Position numbers and translations under genes: made by a program. Positions 26,155-34,769 of a stretch of 64,000 bases of DNA are shown here, in pieces; position 1 is the first letter of the stretch; each line of letters opens with the position of its first letter. This stretch comes from an uncultured Phocaeicola sp. GTDB taxonomy: Bacteria; Bacteroidota; Bacteroidia; Bacteroidales; Bacteroidaceae. The notes under the pieces are model-generated. The model was not told the DNA's origin. It made no database searches and was given only the letters and a program-made list of their open reading frames with translations. The stretch lies in contig CAPAOL010000007.1 in NCBI GenBank assembly GCA_948579315.1, positions 1-64,000 of the forward strand. The letters are read 5' to 3'.

Positions 26155-26967
26155 TTAATACACATATTCAATCAAGTAATATCCTTTGGAGTAAGAACTA
26201 TTCTTTTTATTGATTCTCTTCAATAGATTACCTTCATAAATGTAATCGAAAGAATTGTCACCACTTTCTTTTAAAACCAAGTTTTTAGGCTTCTTACCAC
26301 ACCACTCAGTCGCAAACAATATATGCGCATTATATGGGTGGGCAGTATGTTTTGTTAGTGATACCAAATTAATGTTGGTATTATCTTTTTTATCAGTATA
26401 ATGGGTTTTAAAATCTTGTGTATAACCATCATCATTAGTATAGCGAAAACCTACCACATTGCCATTTTCCCAAGTATATTCCTCGTAGTTATGGATTTTA
26501 TACCGATTACCCCCTTTCTCCTCAAATAAATCATCAATGCTTTTTAAATCTCCATTATCGTAATATATTAATGTAAAAAGAGTTCCTGCTTCTACACCTT
26601 TTGTAGAATAATCATATAGTTTGTCTATATATCCTTGTTCATTAAAAGTAAATTCACATTTGGTATAGGGGTCTTGTTTGCCATTCACATAAGAAATGAA
26701 TTGATACCGATTATTGGAAAGGGTAAAAATTTCAACTGTCTTGTTCTTGAAATTCTGATAATACTCTTTCCGTACTTCAATCAGGTTTCCATCATCGTTA
26801 TACTTGAAATGATACCACTTATCCCCTTTGTTGCCAACCTCTTTTTGAGTAAAAGCATTAACCCAATGTATGCTTTTCACCATATACTCACCTTTGTTAT
26901 TCGTTTTCTGAGCGAATACGCATACACTGACACTTGTTAAAATGATTATTACTAAAATATTTTTCAT
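26155..26967 (-). CDS. Exported protein, paralogue of its downstream neighbour
   Basis: A 270-residue exported protein with signal peptide to about residue 19 (VSVCVFAQ). It is a tandem duplicate of the adjacent gene: GEYMVKSIHW, YNDDGNLIEV, YVNGKQDPYTKCEFTFNEQG and ATEWCGKKPKNLVL all have counterparts there. The function is unknown. The duplication within the cluster suggests surface proteins that have diversified, perhaps for recognition. Confidence 0.7.
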   Translation of the reverse strand: MKNILVIIILTSVSVCVFAQKTNNKGEYMVKSIHWVNAFTQKEVGNKGDKWYHFKYNDDGNLIEVRKEYYQNFKNKTVEIFTLSNNRYQFISYVNGKQDPYTKCEFTFNEQGYIDKLYDYSTKGVEAGTLFTLIYYDNGDLKSIDDLFEEKGGNRYKIHNYEEYTWENGNVVGFRYTNDDGYTQDFKTHYTDKKDNTNINLVSLTKHTAHPYNAHILFATEWCGKKPKNLVLKESGDNSFDYIYEGNLLKRINKKNSSYSKGYYLIEYVY

Positions 26968-26990
26968 ACTTCTGTATTTTTAAGTGCTCG

Positions 26991-28151
26991 TTAATGACTA
27001 TCGTTTATTATTTCATTTGAAATCTGTTTCAAATTGACAAACAGAGAATTATCACCAACCTTCCCATATCCTTTTAAATGTTCGGGAGAAGAAAAAGAAA
27101 GTTCAAAGACAATTTTCTCATTTTGATTCTCGCCAACTAACTGTAATGATTTCTCAGAAATTAATTGTCCTACCAAATCTAATACCGTACCATACTTTAT
27201 ATTTTGATATTCACCATTTATCATGCCATTTGACAAAACGCCAAAATCCACCTTTATAGGAAAACCTTTCATATCGCCCTCATAGCGATAAAAATATCCT
27301 TCCAACAATCTTGCATTTTCGCTTCTTCGCTCTATTGGGGGATTTTCCTCTTCATCAACAGTCCTTTTAGTCCCACCCAAATCCACTAATTTATCACCGT
27401 CATATTTGAAGACATGGTTATCTTTCACAGCAATTCTTTTTCCGTCATTCATTCTCTTCATATATTCAATGCGATAGGCATGTATTTCTCCATTGTTTAT
27501 ATTTTCAACAAAGAACATAGTATATAATTTTGTTGCAACAGCAAGTTTGTAAGATTTACCATTATTCAGAAAACAAAATATATAGGACTTGTCTTCATAA
27601 TCATTGTCGGATATTTCTTTCGCACTCGGAGTAACGTACGCATTAACTACCGCATCATCTATACCGTCACCATCCAAATCCCCAATAAAGATATTATACC
27701 CTTCACTGCACTTTTCTAACGGAATAAGCTCTCTATCACCTTTGTAGTGTTTCCAATGTCGCAGAAATGCTTCTTTTATATCCGTTTCTGTCAGTTTTTT
27801 TATCGTTTCTGTATTCTTAATGGGGATTTCCCGTTTAAACGTATCACGTTGTTCGTTATTGGTCTGTTGTATGCCCGTGACGTTTTCTTTATTTTCATTC
27901 TGACGATTACCAACCTTATATCCAACATACACAATAAATAGGATAGTAAGAACCGCAGCAACACCCCAATATACTCTTTTGCCACTTTTTAAAATTGAAA
28001 CATTGGATGTTTGCTCGCATTTCTCTGTTTCATTCTTGGATGAAGTATTTGCCGTCTGTACATTCTCGTTAGTCGGTGTGCCACACATGGGACACGCTTC
28101 CGACATGGCAGACATTTGGCAACCACACTTTTTACATGTAATGTATTCCAC
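26991..28151 (-). CDS. Zinc-ribbon membrane protein
   Basis: A 386-residue protein with an N-terminal zinc ribbon (CKKCGCQMSAMSEACPMCG, residues about 6-24), a flexible linker, one membrane helix (about 60-77) and an extracytoplasmic domain of about 300 residues. An EF-hand-like or FG-GAP-like DLDGDGIDDAVV lies at about 152-163. It is probably anchored with the zinc ribbon in the cytoplasm. It shares the zinc-ribbon plus membrane design with the first protein of this cluster. The name and function are unknown. Confidence 0.72.
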   Translation of the reverse strand: MEYITCKKCGCQMSAMSEACPMCGTPTNENVQTANTSSKNETEKCEQTSNVSILKSGKRVYWGVAAVLTILFIVYVGYKVGNRQNENKENVTGIQQTNNEQRDTFKREIPIKNTETIKKLTETDIKEAFLRHWKHYKGDRELIPLEKCSEGYNIFIGDLDGDGIDDAVVNAYVTPSAKEISDNDYEDKSYIFCFLNNGKSYKLAVATKLYTMFFVENINNGEIHAYRIEYMKRMNDGKRIAVKDNHVFKYDGDKLVDLGGTKRTVDEEENPPIERRSENARLLEGYFYRYEGDMKGFPIKVDFGVLSNGMINGEYQNIKYGTVLDLVGQLISEKSLQLVGENQNEKIVFELSFSSPEHLKGYGKVGDNSLFVNLKQISNEIINDSH

Positions 28152-28154
28152 TTC

Positions 28155-28499
28155 CTATTTAATTTTAGTTGAGACCTTGTTAGTAATTAACAGAATGATA
28201 CTTTGTACTGCAAGAGACAATACTATTACCAATAGAAACCAATTGTTTTCAAAAGTTTTGGAAGAAAACAATGATAATACAAACTCTATAGCTCCCAATA
28301 TGGAAAACAGTACATGTAACGATATTTTAAAACCATCTTTCAATGTCACCACATTCAAACAAAATAATAACGCAGTAGTAGCGACTATAACCAAACTACT
28401 GACAAACAAGTTGAACACTTCATAAGATGGAAGTATCAAGCCAAACAGTAGATTGGCAACTAAAAGGATTATTCCTATTACTATTATAATCTGTTTCAT
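28155..28499 (-). CDS. Small four-helix membrane protein
   Basis: A 114-residue protein that is almost entirely hydrophobic, with four predicted membrane helices (about residues 3-22, 30-50, 60-78 and 86-105). No family is recognised. It lies 11 bp from the SPFH protein and 3 bp from the zinc-ribbon protein, so it is translated as part of the same operon and probably acts in the same membrane complex. Confidence 0.7.
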   Translation of the reverse strand: MKQIIIVIGIILLVANLLFGLILPSYEVFNLFVSSLVIVATTALLFCLNVVTLKDGFKISLHVLFSILGAIEFVLSLFSSKTFENNWFLLVIVLSLAVQSIILLITNKVSTKIK

Positions 28500-28510
28500 A
28501 GCCGATAAAA

Positions 28511-29617
28511 TTACATGGTTGGTAACTTGGGAGGTAACTCATTGAAGAAAGACGAAAATTCAGGAAGTTGGGATATAAATCCCCAATTAGCCATCCCCTT
28601 TTTCCAAATTAAAGTATTTCCCTGAATTGTCCCGTTTTCAATATTCACTTTAATAGTATTGAAGTCAAAAGCCCCTTGTTGCTGCCCATTGACCGCAATA
28701 TAATATTCTTGGACGGGCAATGGGGGAGGCACTGTTAATGATGGGGGATTAACATTTAATGTGTTCATCGCCATACTACCGACTTGATTACCTATATTTA
28801 GTCCCATTCCAATTCCAACGCCTGAGCTGACAAGCCCACCTCCTTCATTGGAAGCCGCATTCTCCAAAACATTGAAACTACGCTCCATTTGGTACACATC
28901 CTTTCCCGTTATTTTTAAACGTGCTGCCAAGTCTTTAGCTTCTTTCAAACGGATAAAACTTGGGTCGTTCTCTTGAACATTAATTCCTATTACATTGAAA
29001 TTTTCAAGTTTAAGTCCGTACTTCTCAAATTCAACGCCAATGCGTTGTTGGCAAAATTCGGATATGTCACTTATGTGTGAATTTATATTAATCACCGATA
29101 TTCCATCTTGGGACAATTTTTCTGAAACAATATTTGTCAGTTTAGACATTATAATCCCCCTAAAATAATTGGTAAGTTTCTCTACAGTGAACGAAGTCAT
29201 ATTGCTTACCAAACTTTCCAAGAATTGTCGTGGGCTGATAATTTTAAACCCATACTGTCCAAATGCCCTTATTGGTACGATAATCCCATATTTCGGGTCT
29301 TCAATCTGTATCGGGCTTGCTGTACCCCATTTACAATCAAGAATGGCTATTTGATTGATAAACCAAACCTCCGCTTTAAAAGGTGTCTGCCCATTGAAAG
29401 GAAGATTTATCAGTTTACCCAATAACGGAATGTTCTCCGTTTTTAAAGTGTATGTACCACAAATAAATTCATCCAAAATCACACCGCCTTTTACAAAAAA
29501 AGCTGTCTGAGTTGGATATACAACTAATTGCGAACCTAATCGCAAATTTTCAGACGAAAACTTGTACACAAGTTCCTTGTCGTTTACCTCACACTTAATT
29601 ACATCAAAAAGATTCAT
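28511..29617 (-). CDS. SPFH-domain protein with C-terminal GYF_2 domain
   Basis: A 368-residue protein. An SPFH/Band-7-like region covers about residues 25-235 (FVKGGVILDEF, FGQYGFKIISPRQFLESLV). A Gly/Asn-rich linker follows, then a GYF_2 domain (about 305-360: YYIAVNGQQQGAF and GNTLIWKKGMANWGFI). This matches the SPFH group once called virion core-like. Such proteins scaffold membrane microdomains, and GYF_2 modules bind proline-rich or peptide partners. It overlaps the WG-repeat gene by 4 bp, so the two are translationally coupled. Confidence 0.82.
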   Translation of the reverse strand: MNLFDVIKCEVNDKELVYKFSSENLRLGSQLVVYPTQTAFFVKGGVILDEFICGTYTLKTENIPLLGKLINLPFNGQTPFKAEVWFINQIAILDCKWGTASPIQIEDPKYGIIVPIRAFGQYGFKIISPRQFLESLVSNMTSFTVEKLTNYFRGIIMSKLTNIVSEKLSQDGISVININSHISDISEFCQQRIGVEFEKYGLKLENFNVIGINVQENDPSFIRLKEAKDLAARLKITGKDVYQMERSFNVLENAASNEGGGLVSSGVGIGMGLNIGNQVGSMAMNTLNVNPPSLTVPPPLPVQEYYIAVNGQQQGAFDFNTIKVNIENGTIQGNTLIWKKGMANWGFISQLPEFSSFFNELPPKLPTM

Positions 29618-30906
29618 ATTTTATACCTCCTTATCGCTAATGCAGTCCAAATACAACCTACGGGAACGGCTAACAAACAAAGAATAAGACACAAAACAAA
29701 TTTATTGTAGAAAAAGCCAAATGAATTAATAAAAAAGATAGCACCCAAAAGGCACAAAACCGACCAAAAAACAGACCAACCATTAAATATTTTAGGAGAG
29801 CCTTTTTCTACAATCCTATCACCATCCATTTTTATTGTAAAGAAGTGGTTTACACCTATATCTTCCATCCCATAATAGAGGTCAAATTTACCTGTACCTT
29901 TAGATTCTATTCTATCATATCGGCAAGGTGCAATTTCTTCCCCCGTCAATTTAAACAACCCCCAATTCTCTCCATTACCCAACTTTATTCCTGCCTTTAT
30001 CCAATTACTTTCTATAATAACTTTATCATAGACACATGGTAAGATTTCCGTTTTACTCTCTATGTTATATACTCCATTCTTCCCTTCTTTGCTAACAATT
30101 ACATTAGGGAGAAAATCAGAAACAAACGAATATATACGTGGTAATACTTCTTGGTAGGTCTTTATATCATACAATCCTGATACAAACGACTCTCCATCCA
30201 TCTTGGTAAAAGTTATGTACCGTTCTCTGTTTCCACATGTACGGATAGAAAAATGAATACAAGGATAAATTTCATGCCCACTTACATCAAATACTCCATA
30301 TTTACCGTCTTTAGCAACTTTTATATACTTGTCATATTGTAGAGTTTTATCTTTACAAAATAGTGGTATAATTCCTCGCTCATCGTAAATACATGGGAGT
30401 ATTTCTACTCCATTGGAGTTTATAATCCCCCATTTTCCCTTCAATTTCACCTTAATTAACCCCTTGGGATTGTATACCGCACGCCCAATCTCTTCATATC
30501 CTATATCCCTTATATCATCAAATTGGAAATCAATAAGAAATTTGCAATCATCATTCAGTAAAGCCCATTTTCCTTTTCTACAAATGGCAAATAGTCCTTC
30601 TATTCTAATTGTACTAACAATATTGTCGTATTCCAACCCAACTCGTAAATCACCATTCCTATCAATAAGCCCAAATCTTTGTCCTATTGAAACAATAGCA
30701 AGTTTTCCATGATACTCACCAACAGTCTGATACTTGGATATTTTTTCTGCATATTGTTCGCCTGAAATAGTTTTCTTTTCCGTTTTCGGGAATCCTTTTT
30801 CAAGCATTGGAGTAGATAACTGTATGACTGAACCACAATATTCACATATAGAGCCAACGCCCCCCAATCCACCACAAAAGGGGCAAGCAATTTTTTCTTG
30901 TGCCAT
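29614..30906 (-). CDS. Zinc-ribbon WG-repeat membrane protein
   Basis: A 430-residue protein with an N-terminal zinc ribbon (CPFCGGLGGVGSICEYCG, residues 8-25). At least five WG-type repeats of about 50 residues follow (RFGLIDRNGD, KWALLNDDCK, KWGIINSNGVEILPC, KYGVFDVSGHEIYPC, KNGVYNIESKTEILPC, NWGLFKLTGEEIAPC). Two membrane helices form the C-terminus (about 372-392 and 400-420). WG repeats form beta-propeller-like binding surfaces. It is the first gene of the cargo cluster and follows a large folded leader RNA. Its role is unknown; a membrane-tethered recognition protein is plausible. Confidence 0.8.
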   Translation of the reverse strand: MAQEKIACPFCGGLGGVGSICEYCGSVIQLSTPMLEKGFPKTEKKTISGEQYAEKISKYQTVGEYHGKLAIVSIGQRFGLIDRNGDLRVGLEYDNIVSTIRIEGLFAICRKGKWALLNDDCKFLIDFQFDDIRDIGYEEIGRAVYNPKGLIKVKLKGKWGIINSNGVEILPCIYDERGIIPLFCKDKTLQYDKYIKVAKDGKYGVFDVSGHEIYPCIHFSIRTCGNRERYITFTKMDGESFVSGLYDIKTYQEVLPRIYSFVSDFLPNVIVSKEGKNGVYNIESKTEILPCVYDKVIIESNWIKAGIKLGNGENWGLFKLTGEEIAPCRYDRIESKGTGKFDLYYGMEDIGVNHFFTIKMDGDRIVEKGSPKIFNGWSVFWSVLCLLGAIFFINSFGFFYNKFVLCLILCLLAVPVGCIWTALAIRRYKI

Positions 30907-30954
30907 AATATTCGCAAGAATCTGTTTCCCGTAGGCTCAAAAAGGAAGGATTAT

Positions 30955-31212
30955 AAAAAAAGAAGTGTGAGCCTGAATAGACTTATTCCCAACCTTTGAT
31001 TGGCTCTCGACTGCCGTGTAACAAATTGAGTAATAAGAAAACAGCTCACACCTTTGGCTGTATATGTTGTTTAAAAACATATATAACAAACCAAAGGAAG
31101 AACGTTCTTTATTATTCCATGTTACACAAAGATGAGGTGTCGAGATTCATCAAAGTGGAATAAAGCTAAAACGCTTCCTATAAATTATTATGTCTGTCAT
31201 TGCGATGCAATG
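30955..31212 (-). ncRNA. Structured RNA or leader upstream of the WG-SPFH operon
   Basis: A long folded element with stacked stems. 30983-30989 pairs with 31157-31163, 30994-31000 with 31149-31155, 31005-31011 with 31139-31145, and 31016-31023 with 31120-31127. Inside these, 31028-31036 pairs with 31109-31117 (one G-U), 31051-31057 with 31091-31097, and 31061-31068 with 31076-31083. In addition GTGTGAGC at 30965-30972 pairs with GCTCACAC at 31044-31051, across the other stems: a pseudoknot or a switch. On the minus strand this last arm is followed by TTCTTTTTTT. A promoter precedes it, so the minus strand is transcribed. Strand and boundaries are inferred. Confidence 0.65.
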
Positions 31213-31218
31213 ACAATG

Positions 31219-31249
31219 CAAATATAAATATAAAAAGCGAACTTAGCAA
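31219..31249 (-). promoter_or_regulatory. Promoter for the structured RNA and cargo operon
   Basis: On the minus strand TTG (31247-31249), 20 bp, TATATTTG (31219-31226). It points towards the structured RNA and the WG-repeat gene. Confidence 0.6.
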
Positions 31250-31282
31250 CGTTCTGTGAACTGTTTGGGGAACAAATATATA

Positions 31283-31870
31283 CTAAAAGGTCAAACAATC
31301 ATAGGTTTGGAGTAATTCTTCTGTACGAAGCCCCAAATACCGTTTGGTAATAGCCACAGAACTGTGATTGAATAACTCCATCAACTTTATTAAGGCAAGT
31401 TCCGCATTCTCGCCATTCATATTATAAACTTGTCGTCCAAAAGTTTTACGTAAACTGTGACAACTGAAATTTTTAATTGACAAATCATATTTTGTTTTAA
31501 TCTCCTTTAAAATCACATTGATACGCTGCACAGTGAATACACTTCCCTTTTGGCTGACAAGTATAGGAGCATCTACACCAATGGGGTGAATTTGTTGGTA
31601 ACAGTCCGAAATATGCCTTTTCAATTGTGGGTTAATCCGTATGGTTCTACTTTTTCCCGTTTTCTTCTCAATAATACAAAATTCATCCACATGCAAAATC
31701 TGCTTCCAACGTAAAGCCAATATATCGGAAACTCTTAGTCCCCAAAAACAACCGATTGAAACGAACAAAGACATTTGAAATTTGCCATCCCGATATAGGG
31801 TGCGAATTAAATTCATTGCTTCTTTCCATTCTAAATAGTCACTTGTTGTTTGACTGTATTTTAAGCTCAT
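31283..31870 (-). CDS. Short tyrosine recombinase (catalytic domain only)
   Basis: A 195-residue protein that carries a full tyrosine recombinase catalytic domain without the N-terminal arm-binding and core-binding domains. Motifs: Arg in CFWGLRVSDILALRW, KKTGKSRTIRI, HSLRKTFG, then HSSVAITKRYLG with the Tyr nucleophile. Enzymes of this size include DNA invertases of the FimB/Tsr type. It is distinct from the larger integrase at 34770-36260. Inverted repeats of AGTGAATAT lie upstream at 31900-31974. Confidence 0.85.
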   Translation of the reverse strand: MSLKYSQTTSDYLEWKEAMNLIRTLYRDGKFQMSLFVSIGCFWGLRVSDILALRWKQILHVDEFCIIEKKTGKSRTIRINPQLKRHISDCYQQIHPIGVDAPILVSQKGSVFTVQRINVILKEIKTKYDLSIKNFSCHSLRKTFGRQVYNMNGENAELALIKLMELFNHSSVAITKRYLGLRTEELLQTYDCLTF

Positions 31871-31899
31871 AAATGTTCAATTTTGTTAGTTCTTAAATA

Positions 31900-31974
31900 A
31901 AAGTGAATATCATATCAATACCTCAAAATAGCAAAATTATTTAAGTTGTTGGTATTCAATATAATATTCACTTT
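31900..31974. repeat. Inverted repeat upstream of the short recombinase
   Basis: AAAGTGAATATCATATCAATACC pairs (with few mismatches) with GGTATTCAATATAATATTCACTTT across 28 bases; a third AGTGAATAT lies at 31982-31990. It may be an operator or a recombination site for the adjacent recombinase. Confidence 0.55.
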
Positions 31975-31989
31975 GTGCATTAGTGAATA

Positions 31990-32322
31990 TTAAAATACCG
32001 CTATTAGGCTCTCCCAACGGAACGAACGCCAACCACATTTTTCCAAATCAAAGTATGCAGTAGTGGCATAACTTTCACGACTTTCACCCCAACCACAAAC
32101 TTTATCCTTCACAAAATCGGGATGGGTAGTGCCAAATGCAACACGAACTTCACCATTGCTTTTCAAATAGGCGAATTTTACGATTTTGCCACTTTTCAAC
32201 TTGTTTTTCAGTTGTTCAATCAAAATTGCCTTTGAAATTCCATCTATTTCACGTGCGTTTGTGCGCACTGTAACAACTCTCGCTCTTGTCGCTGTAATAC
32301 CGTTTAAAATTATTGCTTGCAT
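31990..32322 (-). CDS. WYL_2/DUF2693 SH3-barrel protein
   Basis: A 110-residue protein matching the WYL_2 (DUF2693) group: LKSGKIVKFAYLKSNGEVRVAFGTT and a C-terminal YFDLEKCGWRSFRWESLIAV. Such small SH3-barrel proteins are frequent on Bacteroides phages and mobile elements and are thought to bind DNA or nucleic acid. It lies next to the recombinase gene on the same strand, about 120 bp away. Confidence 0.72.
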   Translation of the reverse strand: MQAIILNGITATRARVVTVRTNAREIDGISKAILIEQLKNKLKSGKIVKFAYLKSNGEVRVAFGTTHPDFVKDKVCGWGESRESYATTAYFDLEKCGWRSFRWESLIAVF

Positions 32323-32354
32323 ATTTTTATTATTTATCGGTTAATATTCTACAA

Positions 32355-32660
32355 TCAATCACCACAATAGAAACCATTGCCACGACCATAACCCATCGCA
32401 TAAGAAACTGTATCAGGTGATAAACCTTCAAACTCTTTTTTGTTAGGTTTCTCATTTTTACGAGCGTTGTGCACTGCCCAACTCGCAGTAATCATGGCAT
32501 CAAGTCTTGCAGCTTTCTCTTCACGAACCCTAACAGCATCTTTTTCCCAACGCCATGCAGCTTTTAGACATTCACCCCATGTACGTCCCTTGCGTTGAAA
32601 ATCGTTGCTGTAAATTCTGTGTGCATCCTTCATCACCTGTTGTTTATTATATCGTTTCAT
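32355..32660 (-). CDS. Unknown mobile-element protein
   Basis: A 101-residue basic helical protein. It has KRYNKQQVMKDAHRIY at the start, GRTWGECLKAAWRWEK in the middle, and an Arg/Gly tail GYGRGNGFYCGD. Proteins with this WGECLKxAW motif are common small proteins on Bacteroides phages and mobile elements; function is unknown. It is divergent from the plus-strand gene at 32804, with 143 bp between. Confidence 0.68.
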   Translation of the reverse strand: MKRYNKQQVMKDAHRIYSNDFQRKGRTWGECLKAAWRWEKDAVRVREEKAARLDAMITASWAVHNARKNEKPNKKEFEGLSPDTVSYAMGYGRGNGFYCGD

Positions 32661-32803
32661 ATCGTCTTCGTTTTAATTACAATGCAAATATATGACATAT
32701 ACTTAATACATGCAATTTATTTTCGCTAGAAATAGTTAAAAATATGACATTTATTCATTTTATGCCATATAATTCCTATTTTTGCAATTAAACTATTGTA
32801 ATT

Positions 32804-33049
32804 ATGACTGAAAAAGAGAAAAAAGAACGAACAGTTATTCATCTTTATATAAAAGAGAATAATACTCACCACTATTTTGGCTCAATCGCCAATGTATTTG
32901 AATACTTTTCACCCGAAGAACTTGGAATAACTTACGGCTCGTTAAGAAATTATGGACTTTCTAATGAAAATTCATACCAAAATAGCAAATGTATCATTAG
33001 GAAAGGAATACTTCTATCAAAATCGGGAAATAGGGGTAAAAATAGATAG
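32804..33049 (+). CDS. Unknown 81-residue protein
   Basis: A small basic protein starting MTEKEKKERTVIHLYIKEN. It has a short GSIANVFEYFSPEELGITYGSLRNYGL segment resembling the DNA-binding helix of small element regulators, and ends in a basic tail. It precedes the replication gene on the same strand by 285 bp. It may be a control protein of the element, but the evidence is weak. Confidence 0.6.
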   Translation: MTEKEKKERTVIHLYIKENNTHHYFGSIANVFEYFSPEELGITYGSLRNYGLSNENSYQNSKCIIRKGILLSKSGNRGKNR

Positions 33050-33334
33050 CTAACTGTTATCACACCTATAAATCCACACTATTAAGTCCATATAAATAAG
33101 TTATAACCGCTTTATTATAAGGTATATAAACGAGATACATAATATAAAAAGAGAAAACATATTCTATATACCGTACTTGCATATTTTTCTTTAACTCAAA
33201 AAAACTTTTTTGTCAATTCTTATTAAAAAGGTGGCAGTGATATATTTCAAGTCGTATATTTGCATTGAAAACACTTGAAGAGGAATCCTTTTTAAGTAGT
33301 GCGTAGATAAAAGGCTACTGCACAATAATATAAA
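33050..33334. promoter_or_regulatory. Region upstream of the primase-like gene
   Basis: AT-rich, without an ORF. TATATTTG at 33255-33262 is a -7 match lacking a clear -33 box. TTCAAGT and ACTTGAA form an inverted repeat around it (about 33246-33278), a possible operator or origin-proximal site. Confidence 0.4.
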
Positions 33335-34666
33335 ATGATTAATAACGACAAAAAGAAAATCACGCTTGGCGTTAGCGTGCAAAAATTCAAGAACAAACCT
33401 GATAATTGGAAAGTATTAACCTATAAACGCCATACAATAACCATAGAGGAACTTGTAAACCTTATTTGCAAAGGGCATTGCATTTGTCAAAACTTCAAAA
33501 CAACAAGTGAAATATTTGGACTTAGAGAAAAAACGATTGCCAATTTTGACTTTGCAGACTGCGTAGTATTGGATATTGACGATACGTTTCTATCTATGAA
33601 CGACTTCTATTTATCATTAAAAGATGAACATAAGCCAACCATCATTTATACTACGTATAGCAATATTGATAACATAAATAATAGATTTAGACTGATTTAT
33701 GTCTTTAACGAACCAATAAGAAGCAATGAATATTATAGGGGCATAGCTAATACTATTGTTTATAATATCCAAAAAGAGATTGAAGGTTTTGATTTAAAGG
33801 ACAAAACATGTTTGAATAGTTCTCAGCAATTCGCAGGCAATGGCAATGATAACATTGTATATTATTATAATGATAATATATTTTGTCCTACGGATTTTGG
33901 ATTTGATGAAAATTATTTTTCCAATTCAGATAGTATATTAAAAAAAGAGAGGAAGAACAACATACAAACTGACTTGGAAAGTCCGATTGCTAATTCTGAA
34001 TTTATGAAGGACTTTTGGAGTATGGGATATAAAATGAATGAAGAAATTTTCATACGTAAGTATGCCGAAAAATACCCATTTATTGAAGCTACCCCATTAC
34101 CTGAAACAGATTCGGACATACCTTATATATTGCTGCCCGACAATTATGTAAAGATTACCCGATATTGGTATAAAGAGCCACTAACCAAAGGTGACGGAAC
34201 AATTGTCTATAAAAGCCATGCAGTTAAATTAAAATCAGGACACAGACGAAAACTGTTATATGATGGTTGTTTACTCCGCAAGATTATGCTGCCGAGTATT
34301 ACAATGGAACATCTGTTGTATTGTCTTGTATGTGAGCGCAGATACTACGTCGATAACCAAGATAAGGTCATTTCCAACAAGATACTATATCAGATTACAA
34401 AAGACGCTTGGAATGATACCAAACGAAGTATTAATCCAAAGAAAGAAGAAAAACAGTTTGTTGTTAATCCCAAGTATTGTGAGAAATACGGAATAAGCAA
34501 ACAAGCAGCCCGAAACATAGCTGCTAAAATGCTAATGGACTTACAGCTTAAACAATTATACGATACGAATTTATCAATTAAAGAGAATTTGGAATCACTG
34601 AAAAATCAGGGCATTAAAATCGGCAAAAGCAGTCTCTACAATTGGGTGAAATCACAAAAAATATAG
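33335..34666 (+). CDS. Primase-like replication protein
   Basis: A 443-residue protein with archaeo-eukaryotic-primase-like features. FADCVVLDIDDTFL carries the metal-binding Asp residues, YTTYSNIDNINNRFRLIYVF follows, and a DKTCLNSSQQFAGNGN segment has the family's D...N...G pattern. The N-terminal half resembles the primase domain seen in satellite and plasmid replication proteins. The C-terminal part (about 330-443) is helical and basic, ending in a likely helix-turn-helix (IKIGKSSLYNWVKSQKI). I infer that it starts replication of the excised circle. No relaxase lies beside it. Confidence 0.65.
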   Translation: MINNDKKKITLGVSVQKFKNKPDNWKVLTYKRHTITIEELVNLICKGHCICQNFKTTSEIFGLREKTIANFDFADCVVLDIDDTFLSMNDFYLSLKDEHKPTIIYTTYSNIDNINNRFRLIYVFNEPIRSNEYYRGIANTIVYNIQKEIEGFDLKDKTCLNSSQQFAGNGNDNIVYYYNDNIFCPTDFGFDENYFSNSDSILKKERKNNIQTDLESPIANSEFMKDFWSMGYKMNEEIFIRKYAEKYPFIEATPLPETDSDIPYILLPDNYVKITRYWYKEPLTKGDGTIVYKSHAVKLKSGHRRKLLYDGCLLRKIMLPSITMEHLLYCLVCERRYYVDNQDKVISNKILYQITKDAWNDTKRSINPKKEEKQFVVNPKYCEKYGISKQAARNIAAKMLMDLQLKQLYDTNLSIKENLESLKNQGIKIGKSSLYNWVKSQKI

Positions 34667-34714
34667 CAAAAATTGGGACTCCACAAAGCAAACCACATGT
34701 AAAATATCCCCCAT

Positions 34715-34735
34715 AGGGAGGACTTCCTCCTCCCT
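34715..34735. terminator. GC-rich hairpin between convergent element genes
   Basis: AGGGAGGA and TCCTCCCT pair across five bases, between the ends of the primase-like gene and the integrase. A T tract is lacking, so termination is uncertain. Confidence 0.35.
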
Positions 34736-34769
34736 GAGTGAGGGGTTACGGTGGTATCTGTACTTATTG

